Assembly (NCBI GenBank): GCA_019155185.1
Contig: CM032795.1
Location: forward strand, 14,425,795 to 14,489,794
DNA: 64,000 bases
Source: Beaufortia kweichowensis
Taxonomy: Eukaryota; Chordata; Actinopteri; Cypriniformes; Gastromyzontidae
Direction of reading: 5' to 3'
Both the position numbers and the translations under genes were made by a program. The notes beneath the pieces were generated by a model. The model saw nothing but the letters and a program-made list of their open reading frames with translations. It was not told the origin of the DNA and ran no database searches. Shown piece after piece: positions 10,962 to 25,455 of this stretch (positions are counted from its first letter, which is position 1; each line of letters starts with the position of its first letter).

Positions 10962-13900
10962 GCTCTAAACCAATACCACATGATGCTATGCATACACACT
11001 TTTTGTGTACACACATTATGTTTTGTTCAAGTAACTGAGTTGTAAGGGTTAAAAATGTACCTGTTTTTGGTCTTCTAGCAGGCTAAACAAGCCATGTTTT
11101 TGTCTTCACATCATGCATGAGACGTGTTTGGACATTGGGTGAAAGAGGATCGTGCTGGAGCTTTGCAGATGGAGGGTAAAGGTCAGGGAGCTGAGCAGTG
11201 TACATTCTTGACAAGTGATTGTGTTCTCACTGTGCTTTAAACTCTTGCAAATGGTTTTAGCTTCACAGTTCTTTCCTTTTATTGTCTTCTTTTCTTTCCT
11301 TGAGGTACAGTCATCAAGTTTTGTGCCTTTTTCAGTCCAGGTGAGATAGTCACTAAAGTGGGAATAATTTGAATGCAGTGTGAAACGTTCAACTCATTAA
11401 GCACCTTTTCTGGAAGGAGATGCAGGTGTTGTCATCAAACCAGTTTTAAAGCGTTGCAGCTGACAGATCAAAAGCATTCCCTTCACAGCCGAGGATGTGG
11501 CGAACTGTCATAAGCTGTAATCGCAAATAGTCACATATTCAAGCCAGTCTATATAATGTAATCCCAAGGCAACTGATTCTTGCTCTTCTCAGCTCATTTT
11601 CCTCTTTTAACTTATCTTAGATCAAAACAATCTGTTTCATCACCATCTGTTTCTTTACTATCGCTGTGAAGGCAGTTTTAATGTTATGTTTAATTTTTCT
11701 CCATCCAGAGAGGATGTTCTTTTGTGATAGATCAATTTAGCATAACTGCTAGGGGCTTCTACCTAAACTTTCAACCCTCATAAGAAGCAGGTGGAGATGG
11801 CCAATAAAAATGCATTTCATGACCAGCTGTTTTACTGAATACCTTTGTATTTTAAATAGTCAACAAGCATCTAATATGCCTTTAAATTAAGTATTGTCTA
11901 TATATATATATACATAGCCTTAATACTGGCTGTTTTTACAGGCTGCTAAATGTACAGTAAGTCATCTGCCATATTGGAACAGTCGATGACGGCCCGTAAA
12001 CATTGGAAAGCAAGTTGACTGTACGTCTGTATTTCTGCAACTGTAGTTATACGAATGTATGAACATCAAGTGTTACTTGCTGTAGTGTAGACCCAAACTA
12101 ATACAATACAACAAGAAAAAGACACACAACATTTAAAAGTTGCGCAAGTTTAATAACGGTTATCCCAATTTTTAGGAATCTTGTTTTTTTCCAAAATGAT
12201 GGGCATGTCAATGTATCTAGAGAGGTAAAATGGAGCATCTACGTATACATATCTATGCTTGTTGCCACTTAAGGCTTAAAGCTGTCTTGGGATCAATAGC
12301 AAATTCATGCAAGCTTTAATTATGTAATGAAATATTAGAACACATGAATAATAACATTTTCTAAGCAACACTGCAATTAGACCACATGTAATGCTAAATT
12401 AAAGGCATCTTTGCTGGCCACATTCCCTCCTTATTTGGTTAATGTCTGGACATGCTTTAAGCAGAGTGTTGGATGAAATGCCTGGAGAGACCAAGTACAT
12501 GAACATGGTCTGGTCTCCATTGCCTGCTCTGTGGCCTGTAATTACACCACTAATCTGGAGCCTATCCAGATATATTACATATCGGCTCAAACAGTCAGTC
12601 TATAAGATTGCACAGAACACATCCATCAAAACATGTGTCGGCCCAAATCACTGATTATGGGAGAACTCTATGGGAGAAAACTGAAATCCATATCTGGACA
12701 AAGGCAGCTTGAAATTTAAACAAGAGCTCTTGGCTAGCCTAAATATCCCAAAACATGCTTTTTTACGATACATAAACAGCCAGAATTAGAGCATACATAC
12801 TCATACAATACGCCTAAACACATTTTGACAGGAACACATGATGTGACTAACATGAACCAAATGGAAGTAAGTGCTGATTTAAATAGTGCGCTAACAGCGA
12901 TTTTCTAATACTGGTTGTGCAGATTTTAGTCTCATTTTAAAGTATTTAGAATCTGGGTGGAGGTGTGGGGTTATTTGAAGCCAAGTCCAAGTTTATGGTT
13001 TATTTCAACTTTAAATGTGTTTGTGTTGGTATACAAAACCTCTGTTTTGGATTTAAGTGGCTATTTAGTTTTAACATTGCTGTGTTTAATTAGTAAAGCT
13101 GTTTTGTATGTGTCAGCCAGTCATAAATTGTAGCCTTTTGATGTTGGCAAGCCGTTTGTGAGGAGTGTATATGTACATCCAATATGTTTATGGAATTCCC
13201 CTTGAATCCCCCAGTTTGCTGTTAGATCATCTGTGTTTTTGCTGCCCAGCTGCAGACTTCAGACTATGCATTGGTCAAATGATGTGTGTGTTCTTGTGTG
13301 TAAAACAGCTGCAGTGTGAGTGGCAGTTGTGCGTTCCCTTGGGGCGTAGTGCCTAGCCAAAATATGCATTGAAGTGGTCCTTCAATTGTGAGTAATGTTG
13401 TTTTTATGGTTTTTGTTTGTGTGTATATGCAGCTGTGCAGATACTAGGTCAGTGTTTCATTGTATATGTGAGTCTTGGAACGCATACCCGTATGTGTGTG
13501 TAGGTTCTTGTGCAAGTCGTCCAGCTGTGACCTGACTTAGCGCCTCCCGCTCACTCGGGTCAGAACGACCCACCGAAACACTTGACAGCTAAGCATGGCT
13601 GAGATTGCGTGGGATATGTTTGAGTTAGTAGTTTTATATGCGTCTCGGTGAAAATTAGGTCAGTGTGCATCTGCGTGCATTTGTTTCTGCACGTGTTTAT
13701 GGGTTCTCATACTTCAGGTGTTAAAGTGCAGTCATGACCAGGCCAGGTGCTGTAATCCGTGGGTCTCTATGCCAGCATTAATTCAGGCTTTTCTGATTTC
13801 ACGAGCAAACATCTATGTGTATGTATTTGTAGCTACAGTATGTAGTGATAGGTTTATGTATATATGAAAATGAATAAATATGTTTTATTTAGTAAGTTAA

Positions 13901-15266
13901 ATAGACTCTATAACAAATAATGTAAAGAATATGTCTCTGATCTTACATTATTTTTAGTCACAGTTATGATTTTGCATTGATTTTTATTAAACAATATGCA
14001 CAATTTTAATAATTATGCATTTGTATTTGCCTCTGCAGCTTTGTTACAAACATTATTGTTGCTCCACATTGTCTGTTTTCTTCCAAGAATGAAAAATCCA
14101 GCAAAAATGGCACAGTAGTCTTTTTTATTTATCTCCTGCACATATTTGCGAAACATCTTCACTGGTTTTCCTTATCTAATGCAACAGTTTTTAGGTCATA
14201 TAACTCACATTGGCCGGATGGTGAAGTCCGGATGTGAAGTTCATTTTGCTGGCCCAGTCAGGCTGGCTTGAATCCTTAAGGTTCACAGGATGCAGCTGCA
14301 GTATATTCACATCTTATGCAAGCCATAGTGACAAATCGATCGGCAAATACAACATATGCTTTTGTGACGTGACACTTGAATTAACAACAAAAGGAAACAA
14401 AGAGTAAACAATTTAAACAGCATCTGTTAAAGTTCTGGTAATACTTTTCTGATCACACTGAAATTTGAAGGCATTCCAGTGGTTTTATTTATATGATGGT
14501 AGTACCAGAATGAACAGCTCTGCTGTCCTTTTTACCAACTATGATTATAGATTTACTTTTTCTCTACTATAAAGAAGTCTGGCAGATGAAGAGTGCAGAG
14601 TCTGTTATTTTAGGAGTGGAGAGAAGTCATGTTGTAAACTGTATGATGTTAATGTGGGCGGATACAAAACAGATTCGAAATATTAAGCAATGTTGCTTGA
14701 TGTTGCTTTTGAAACAGTTCACATGACTTGATAAGTGTTTAGTCTGGGTAGCTTAGCTACAAAAAAGTTGTATACTTACATTGTATTATATGGTTATATT
14801 GACAACACATTTTGAATACAGGTACAATACAAATTCAGTTGCAAAAGTTTCCCAAATTTATAAGGCCTTATAAGAACACATGTGTTTTTTTCTTGTAAAA
14901 TGCATAGCTTTATCCAGCCAACAGACTCTGAGGACTTAACTGCTAGCAGTGCAACCTTTGTTTCTCGTGACCTTTCTTCCCCAGTGTAGTCTAACTCGAC
15001 CCATGATGGAGAAGAGAAGGGCCAAGAGCCGCTCAAGAACAGCTCATGATATCATGGGAAAGGAAACAGTTCATACAAAACACGATTTAGTTGTCCAATT
15101 TATGGGGTGTTTAGATTAGATTTTCACTACTAAGTGAAGCAGAGATGAAGGGAGACAGAAAGTAATGAAACAGTTTTTTTTATCAAGGTCAGGTCGGGAA
15201 TCGATGGTACATCTGAAGGCAGCAGTTCAGTATTTTATCTTTAGTTATTTACACGCACACAAATGT
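10960..15266. other. Intergenic DNA, nothing recognised
   Basis: No exon or known repeat recognised. A short TATATATATATA run lies near 11900. A CpG-containing patch at 13515-13600 stands out mildly in base composition. Confidence 0.4.
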
Positions 15267-15474
15267 TGGGTTTCCATGTTTAATGGGGGCTTTTCAGAGA
15301 CATAATGAGTTTTATACTTTACAAACTATATTGTATCCTGTAACCCTCACACTACCATTTAACCTAACCCCCATTTAGGTAAACATCAGTAATTTGATTT
15401 ATATGTTGTTTTCCTCATGAAGATCAAATTTTACTTTAAAGTATTGAAACAGTATTCCCATGTGACGACAAGCC
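15267..15474 (+). mobile_element. Diverged otophysan dispersed repeat
   Basis: The order of GGTTTCCATGTTTAATGGGG, CAGAGACATAATGAGTTTTA, TACAAACTATATTGTATCC, TAACCCTCACACTACCATTT, CTAACCCCCAT and GTTTTCCTCATGAAGATCAA follows a very common cyprinid repeat, from memory. That repeat carries a 'CCCTAACCC' block and ends around GTGGGGACA. This copy is diverged and has lost part of its terminal sequence. It helps place the organism. Confidence 0.6.
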
Positions 15475-17979
<2,505 letters not shown>

Positions 17980-18424
17980 TGACAGGCTTGCACACTCTGA
18001 ACAGCTGAGTTCTCCACGCCTCATTCCACTGAGCTAAGTTTCAAGATGTCAAGTCAAAAATGAGCATAAAATAAAATAATATTTGGAACGAGTAGGTGCG
18101 AGACAATCTTGTGGGGGAAGCAGATGGAAGATGGAAGAGTTGATGGGTCTAGAGGGATCGAGGTCTATGTGAAGAGCCCAGTTTTCACATGCAAGATGAG
18201 AGACAGGGTCTGATGAACTGCACCTGTCTGGAAGTGGTCTAACTATATATATATTAAATGACCTATAAAGAGATCTGGCTGTGTAATGATATGACAACAT
18301 CTTTAAATACTTAAAAAATGGAGCAGTAATATAGTTTATGGGTTTAAAAGTTTAAGGAGTTTTAAATAACTTAAAGTTGAAAAAAATATTATAGTAGGAT
18401 TATTTACAGGTTTTTAAGATCATT

Positions 18425-18648
18425 TAATGTTAATTGTCACAGTTTCACAGAAGGAAGGAGGTTATTTCCCTATTCACTATTTTATAGCAATAAACATAAT
18501 CATAAAAATAAAATGTTGATGTTAAGGTTATTTGTAAAATACCTCAAATTAAAAAAAGATTTTAAAATGTTTTAGTAGTTTTAAATTGTAATAAAATGTT
18601 TTCATGTGTGTGCTTAATATATGCAATGACAGTTATCAGATTAAAAAC
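18425..18648. mobile_element. MITE-like element, copy C
   Basis: It has the same block order as the copy at 6399-6673: an end with GTTAATTGTCAC, then GGAGGTTATTTCCCTATT, AATAAACATAAT, TTTTAAAATGTTTTA and TTTTCATGTGTGTG, and a terminal TGACAGTTATCAGATTAAAA. It is diverged from copy B at many positions, so both are old insertions. Confidence 0.5.
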
Positions 18649-18649
18649 A

Positions 18650-21600
18650 CTATTGGAATAAGTAAACAGTAACAGTAGATTGCATGGAAAACAGAACTGA
18701 AGAAATCTGCACCGTCACAGCGGTGAATGACACAGCGTTTCCATCAGGCAGAAAATTCATGACAGTTTTCAGACTGAAATTTACTCAATAAAGAATCTCA
18801 AGCTATTTATGTACTGTATATGAAAACTAACAAAATAAAACGCTATACAGTAAACAATCATAATCCTCAATACAGTGCACGGCTTCTGTTTGTGTAACAT
18901 GTTCCCTCCAGCCTGGACTCTCTGACTCACAATAATGCTACAGGAAATCATCTAATGGAGAAGAAAGCAAGCCTAGAAGGGCTAAACCTTTGCCAGCAGG
19001 GATTCAATCTAGTTCCACTTTGTTAATTACTGGCTTTGCCCACAGCATGTGAAATGTCAGGAAATATAATAGTCAAAGCACTAATTGTCCCATTTTTTTA
19101 GTAATCAGTTGGAAAGTTGGATGTTGAAAGTGGCACCTGCTTACTTAACTTTTTTAATAGTTCGGCAACTCCTTTTTCTCCCAAAAGGCCACTTAAGCCC
19201 ACGTGGACATGCTGACTAGCTATAGCATAAGCTACAATTATTTTCACAAACGAGTCACAGCAGCAATTATTGTTTGAAACGTGTTCACTGCACCACCAAC
19301 GTGTTGCTCCCACAGAGGACATCTATTAGCACGGTGTGTTCAGTGTGTAAAAGCAGTATATTTTTCATAGCTGCGTGTGTTGGCAAATCTGGGCCAAGAT
19401 AACTATATAGGTTACAGTATGTTCCACTTGGTACTTTTACCTGACTCGGGGGAATCAGACTCAAGTCTCCAGTCCAAGCCAGGACAGAATGACACTTAAT
19501 AAGCAAGGAGAAAGTATTTGCTTTTAAAAGTAAAGTTCTGTCTGATGACAAAAAGTGGGTGTAATTGTTCACATTTGAAGAGGCAAAAAATGGACAATGT
19601 GCATGAATGCACGTATTACAGTTTTACTTAGGATAATGTAAGAAAAAACAGAGATGAAATCATTACTATTTCACTCTAAAGTTCTTGGGGTTACAATAAT
19701 GAATTAACTGACTGGTGGATAGATGGAACAAAAAAGACAAGGACCATTATGTCATTTTTAAGAGGAGCTCAGGGACTTCTGAATGTGAGAGACACCTTCT
19801 GAAGGGTTCTCATACTGCCTCATAGTTTGGCAAATCTTAAAAGTCTTTTATCTTCATAACTGATGGAATTATACGCTGTCTGCACTTGAACTGGGATAGC
19901 TGGGATTCTGTATTGCTGTAATTCTTGACTGATGATATTAATTTATTACCGTACAGAAGTTGGGCAAAAAGAAGAAAGATGATGTCTGTCCGTGTATGGC
20001 CTGATTTATGCTGGATAATATATTGTAATGTTTAATGGTTTTTAAGTACCATGTTCACTGCACATTTCACAGAGCTGTTGAGGTTCAGCCAGGGCCTTAA
20101 GGAAGGTTTTAATGTGCAGAGTCAGTTCCTGAGTTGTGCCCGTCAGAGTATTGTCATATTATGAGTAATACTTTACAAGTTTACTTAAGGCACTGCTGAG
20201 TTATGCCATGCTGTATAACATGCGCCCATCTATGTGTTTGGTCTGCGAGATTAATGATAATTTAATGCTAATAATAAACTAAATCATCCAGTTTTCATCA
20301 TTTTTTCCAAGCTGTGTAAGAGAGCTATATGTCTAAGCCTTCAAGGTTTGGCAGAGACAACAAAGGAGTGTGTGTGGAAGAGAAACAGCAAGAGAAGATG
20401 AATGATTAGATTTAAGTTTCATTATGGTGTAGGACAAGGCTAAATTAATTGCATTTAAGGCGGACTGTCTGCTTTCTTGTTTGTCAAAGTAATGCTGAGC
20501 TTGTTGGGAGATTCATGTTCATGTAAAGCCTAAGGAGTCTGTATATCCAATGAAACTTTTAACCAAGGATGCCCCCACAGCTATTTTACAGCCAATATTT
20601 TATAGTTCCAGGAGCTTAAGTGTTACATACATCCAGAACAACCTACTTGAAAAGACTTTGTAAAAAGAAGTTTAAGTACTGTCACTTTATCCTTGTGATA
20701 GGCTCCAAATGCTATGAAAATGTAACACATTTTCTTACAATTCATTTATATAATTTCGGCCATGTTAAAGATGCAATACAAAGTTATATAATAAAAGTAA
20801 TAAAAGTTGTGTAATACTGCTAAATGTATATACCACTGTAAAATCTTATCTTAAGGTATGTCCCATTTTACGCCATTTTGTAGTGCTATCTGGTGCTGCG
20901 TCAACAAAGTTTACCTGCAGAGATGATTAGGTTTTTATTTGATGGTGACTGAGGTCTTGTTGGGCAAAACAGTTAACAATTCAATGGTACAATATACATT
21001 GATGCTCATTGTATTATAAATTTGCCATCATTTGCCATCTGGGAAACCGGTTATACTTCCAGTTAGTATACAGCTGTTAAGTGTTTTATTTGATACTACC
21101 CTTCTAAAATTTATACTCACAATGGTAGAGTAAAATAACTTTAATTAGTTTTTCCCCAACAACACATGCATGAAACATCAAAAACTGTAATTAGCTTCAC
21201 TGTGTAAGCATCATTTATTATAGTGAGAGGTTAGAAAGCCATTTTTCACCAAAAATCATCAAAATATAACAACACTCTCCCTACCCACATTTATCAAGGT
21301 ATATCCCCATGAATTTTACTCTGTTAGTGATTAATGAGAAGCACCTTTTGACCCCTCTGTTATTGTTTAATAGCAACCCCTGCTGTTTTGCAATGTTCGT
21401 CAGGCCTCAAAAGTCCCCCTAGCCCTCAGTCTACTCAGAATTAAATATTTGAATCATTCATCACTTGATACATAGCTGAACATATTTTCACAAGCCCAGA
21501 CACAAAACACCCCCAGAGAGATTTCATTTCATTCATCAGGTATTTTAAAATGTGTTGTTTTTGTTCTTGGTTTGTTGTCCTTCTATGTAATGGACCTATT

Positions 21601-24600
21601 ATATACAGTATAAGTGCATTAAAGATTTCGTTTTCTGCCCACACATGGCCACACATACTTGATACCACAGCAACTGTTTTGGTAAACATCCTGTGATTCA
21701 TCCCCAGGAAAACTGGCTTTCATAGCTCCTGTTCATTCTCTGTGAAATGATGCTTTGAAAAAGCTATTTAGTACACAGGCACACAAACACATATACACAC
21801 ACATAAATTTGGGTTAAGTGAAATTAAATTCTTATACTCCAAGTCACAGATGTTCAGAGAAATCAGATACTTGCTTAGTATGAAACACAAGCTTTTCTGA
21901 TTCGAAACAACAACACCATTAATTATAATGTCTTGAACTGACAAAGAACAATTCTCAATTCTGTGACCGGACAACACATATTCAACATAAATTCAACGTA
22001 ACAAGTGAGAAGTTCTTTAGTTCTTTACTAAATTGTTTACACTGTGCCTTGGAAATGAGCAACAATGCTGGTTTACAGAAATAGGATGCACATTCCCATT
22101 ATAATCAACAAAGCTGTCTACATGCCAAACGTGTTTTCACTCACGGTGGTGCTTTCGGGATCAGCATGCCGATTTTCCTCAAGATCGTGTTGTTTAAAAA
22201 CATTTTGCCCTCAAAGGGCACGTTTGCCATTAGATCAACATCTCCTTTTCAAAACCTTTTTGTCCCTGCATGAAAAAGCTAGGAAACAAGGCCTCTAAAA
22301 CTTGAAACAGGCATTCCAGAGGGTGAAGGTAATAGCTGGGGGAAAAATCCAAAGGGATAATTCAACATCGAGTCTCAGTGGGTTTAATGTTTCCCATTAA
22401 TCTGCGCGCGCGCACAAATAGGAGAGCAAATCGGGGCTTCATCATGGATGACGTCACCTGTTTTCATTCTGATACCTAGAATGGTCTGTACATCTGACAC
22501 ATCTTCCTGTTAAACATGATGCTTATGCCATAAATGGCAAGATTTTCGAAATGTTATAAGGAAAATGTGACATGTACAAATTTCCCTATTTGTACATTGT
22601 GGGTTTATCTACTCCTAGGTGTTGTTAATAGTAACCTAGTCTGAAGTTTTGCTTAAATTAAATCTAATGACACTTATGATATATTGTTATATGATTTAAC
22701 ATAAATATTAAGTACACATACTGAGGGATGTAAAATAATGTTTTTAGCAAAATGGACCCTTGAAGGATGTTCTACTCATTTCTGCTGTGTATTACCAGGA
22801 ACGGCTTTTTGCGGTCATGTTACCTCATCTAACAAAACAAGCTTATTTCAACTGTTATACCTCGTTCATTTGATACTTGAAAGAGACAGAAAAGATCAGA
22901 CCAAACAAACATACTCCATAACATATGAGACCACAGTGCAAACCTAAACTTTAATGCACTTAAATAGAAAACATTTGCTTGTTATCTCTTATATTAAGTT
23001 ATTACTAAATGTTTTGAAGGTTCCCCCAGGATCTCTTGGGACTTATTGGAAAATAATCACCATCTGAAGTTAATAATTGTGTTAGTGTGGCATATTTATA
23101 AAAGTCTCATGCCAAAGTGTCAAGCCCCTTTGCCAGGAAAACTCCTCTCATTGCACAAAAAAATAGAAAAATAAGAATAAAAACAGAATAGAATAAAAGA
23201 AAAACAATTTGGAGTCACAAAACAACACAAAGATTTTAGATTTTAAAAAGTACAGTAGAAGTACAGTACAGATTTACATGCAGCTACCCTGGTTTTAACT
23301 CAGATAGTTCTTTTATGTTTTTCTTTTACTGTCAAAAATGGTAAAAGGTCGTTAAAGAAGCTTTACCTGTTTTAACCTCTAAAATAACTTCTGTTATATT
23401 TTAACTTCAATTTTCGACTTGAATAATAACAGTTAAATGTTACCCCAAGAAGCATATTTTAACTTGCCAAAAGTTTTTTACAGTGCATGTTGGGTTACTG
23501 TAAGTACACGTGCAAAAAAGGCGTGGAATAACAAAATTACTTTTGAACCATCTTTACAAACTCATGTAATGTCAGTATTGTCTTCACTGTTGGCTACACT
23601 GACATTTTCTTTCATGGGGAGCTGGTTGTTTATTTACAATATTGACTTGAACCAAACTTTGGAAAGAGCAGTTTTAAGCCATCTGTTGAGTACTTTCCTT
23701 CATGTTCTTGATCCTTTCAAAATTACCTTTGTAGTATTTAAAATGTTTTCATCTACACAGTGTGTGAAATGTCAAAGCGAGAAGCATGTGTGAACTACCG
23801 CATGGCTGTGTGTTGTTCAATTATGTAAAGTGTGTGCAACACACCAAAGTGCTGAGGAGAGAACACAGGAGACACTAAATACCAAAGAGCAGATCCAAAC
23901 ATTTATAGATGACGCATTCAACCTCAACAGGAGAAACTGGAAGACCAGTCTTCTTACCATGTCAGTCAAATTGAAGGTTACTTTTCAAACAATGTGAAAG
24001 AGCTTCTAAGACAACAACAAAGCAGACCAAACAAAGACACAGAGCCATACTGTACATAAATCTGATATTCATCATAAATAATGAAGGAGTATGCCTGTAC
24101 CATTTGTATAAACAGAAACGCTGTCCCAGGCCTTGAAACAGAGACGAGGCCTGCAGTGATGAGGAGGGGGTTTAACACAAATCAAGATGAAGAAAGTAAA
24201 TGAACCCCTCTCTCTCACTCTTTTTATCATTCCCTACCCAGGGGTCTGTTTTAGATGGCCACTTAGATGTTAATAACACAGCTTATGTTATTGCAGAATA
24301 TGTTTTATTTGGAAAAAGTAAGTGAATTTGCTGGCCTTTGTCCAGCTGTGCTATAAATCTGTAGATATGCTATTGCAAGTTTTTGGAGAACCAGAGAAGA
24401 ATTGTAAGCAAGGGTTTTTCCTATTGTCGATGGGGAGTTGATGCAGGAGAAAGTGAGAAGGTTCAAGTAGCTGCCATGAACAGCTTGAATCATTTATTTT
24501 TGTGTCACTTAGATTCGTGCCGATACCTAATCTACTGTTGTTTATGTAACTCTCCAATGAGTATCAAAGTCACAGGGCAAATCTGAGTGTTTGTCAAGTC

Positions 24601-25165
24601 AGAAACACTCCGTAAACTGGGATCGTAAACTTACCGAGGCATTACAGCATGCCTCCTTTCCTCCCAGTGGTACCCACCTGTATTCAACCGTTTTGTTTAA
24701 GAGATGTGTCGCTGAGCTTTTACTCCACTTCTGGGGCGTTGGTTAATTGTCATATTTTTCTGGCTCGCTGGCACACGTCTGGTAATGTGAATCTCAGGCG
24801 TCCCACAGTGAGGCATAAAACTGGCCTGGCAGTGAGCTCAGTATTTCTCATATGTTGTACAGCATCTTAAACAGCAGGTGAAACAGATTTTGTCATTCTG
24901 TGGAATGTTTCTTTGATAGGCCTGGGTTTACTTTGTCTTTCCTCTGTGGTGTTAAGATCACATTGTCCATCAGCACTGTGGCTTTATGAGCTCCAGACTG
25001 CGGAAGGGAACACGGGAAACAGATGCACAATGGACACAGCACTGGTTATGTCATAGAGAACAATTCAGAGTAGCTTTGTTTTTGCAACTTCTCTTAACCA
25101 TTTTTGGGGGGATTTACATGTCACTGAGGTGCATCCATCCATGTTAGATGTTTTTTAGTGAACAA
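18650..25165. other. Intergenic DNA with one candidate regulatory patch
   Basis: No exon recognised. The patch at 22402-22460 is listed separately. A 118-codon frame at 23437-23793 shows no family resemblance and no splice or promoter context. Confidence 0.4.
22402..22460 (+). promoter_or_regulatory. Candidate regulatory patch: alternating CG tract plus CRE octamer
   Basis: CTGCGCGCGCGCACA at 22402-22416 is an alternating purine-pyrimidine tract that could adopt Z-DNA. It is followed 33 bases later by the perfect cyclic-AMP-response octamer TGACGTCA (22449-22456), which overlaps CACCTG, an E-box. Both are rare in CpG-poor DNA. Function is inferred. Confidence 0.3.
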
Positions 25166-25168
25166 GAC

Positions 25169-25190
25169 GTGTGTGTGTGTGTGCGTGTGT
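25169..25190. repeat. (GT)n microsatellite
   Basis: About eleven GT units with one GC interruption, just upstream of the inverted-repeat element at 25195. Confidence 0.9.
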
Positions 25191-25194
25191 GTTT

Positions 25195-25455
25195 TTAAAG
25201 CGATAGTTCACCAAAAAAATAAAAATGTCATCATTATTTACTTACCCTTAAGACATTTCAAACCTGTATAACTTTCTTTCTTTTGCACAAAATATATACG
25301 TTTTAAGAATGTTGATAAGCAAACAACATTGGACTTCATTGTATAAACACAAAACCACTGAGATTTCTCAAAGCGTCCTATCCAAAATAAAGGTCAAAAA
25401 GCCCCTTACAAAAAAATTACTTTAAAAAAGATATTTGGGTGTACTGTCCTTTTAA
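25195..25455 (+). mobile_element. Complete cyprinid-type MITE with terminal inverted repeats
   Basis: The left end reads TTAAAGCGATAGTTCACC and the right end GGGTGTACTGTCCTTTTAA, whose complement is TTAAAAGGACAGTACACCC, so the ends are imperfect inverted repeats. Inside are TTTACTTACCCTTAAGACAT, TTCAAACCTGTATAACTTTC, GTTGATAAGCAAACAACATT and ACACAAAACCACTGAGA, in the order of a very abundant cyprinid repeat whose intact start is GGATAGTTCACCCAAAAATG. No coding capacity. The family match is from memory but several blocks agree. Confidence 0.75.

Noticed and set aside
10699..10968. 89-codon hydrophobic frame ending in Leu-Ser repeats
   Set aside because: The end is the (CT)37 tract and the rest has no family resemblance or splice context.
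23760..24180. Stretch with protein-like fragments in several frames (VSQIEGYF, LLRQQQSRP)
   Set aside because: Stops interrupt every frame and I could not match it to a family, so a pseudogene call is not supportable.
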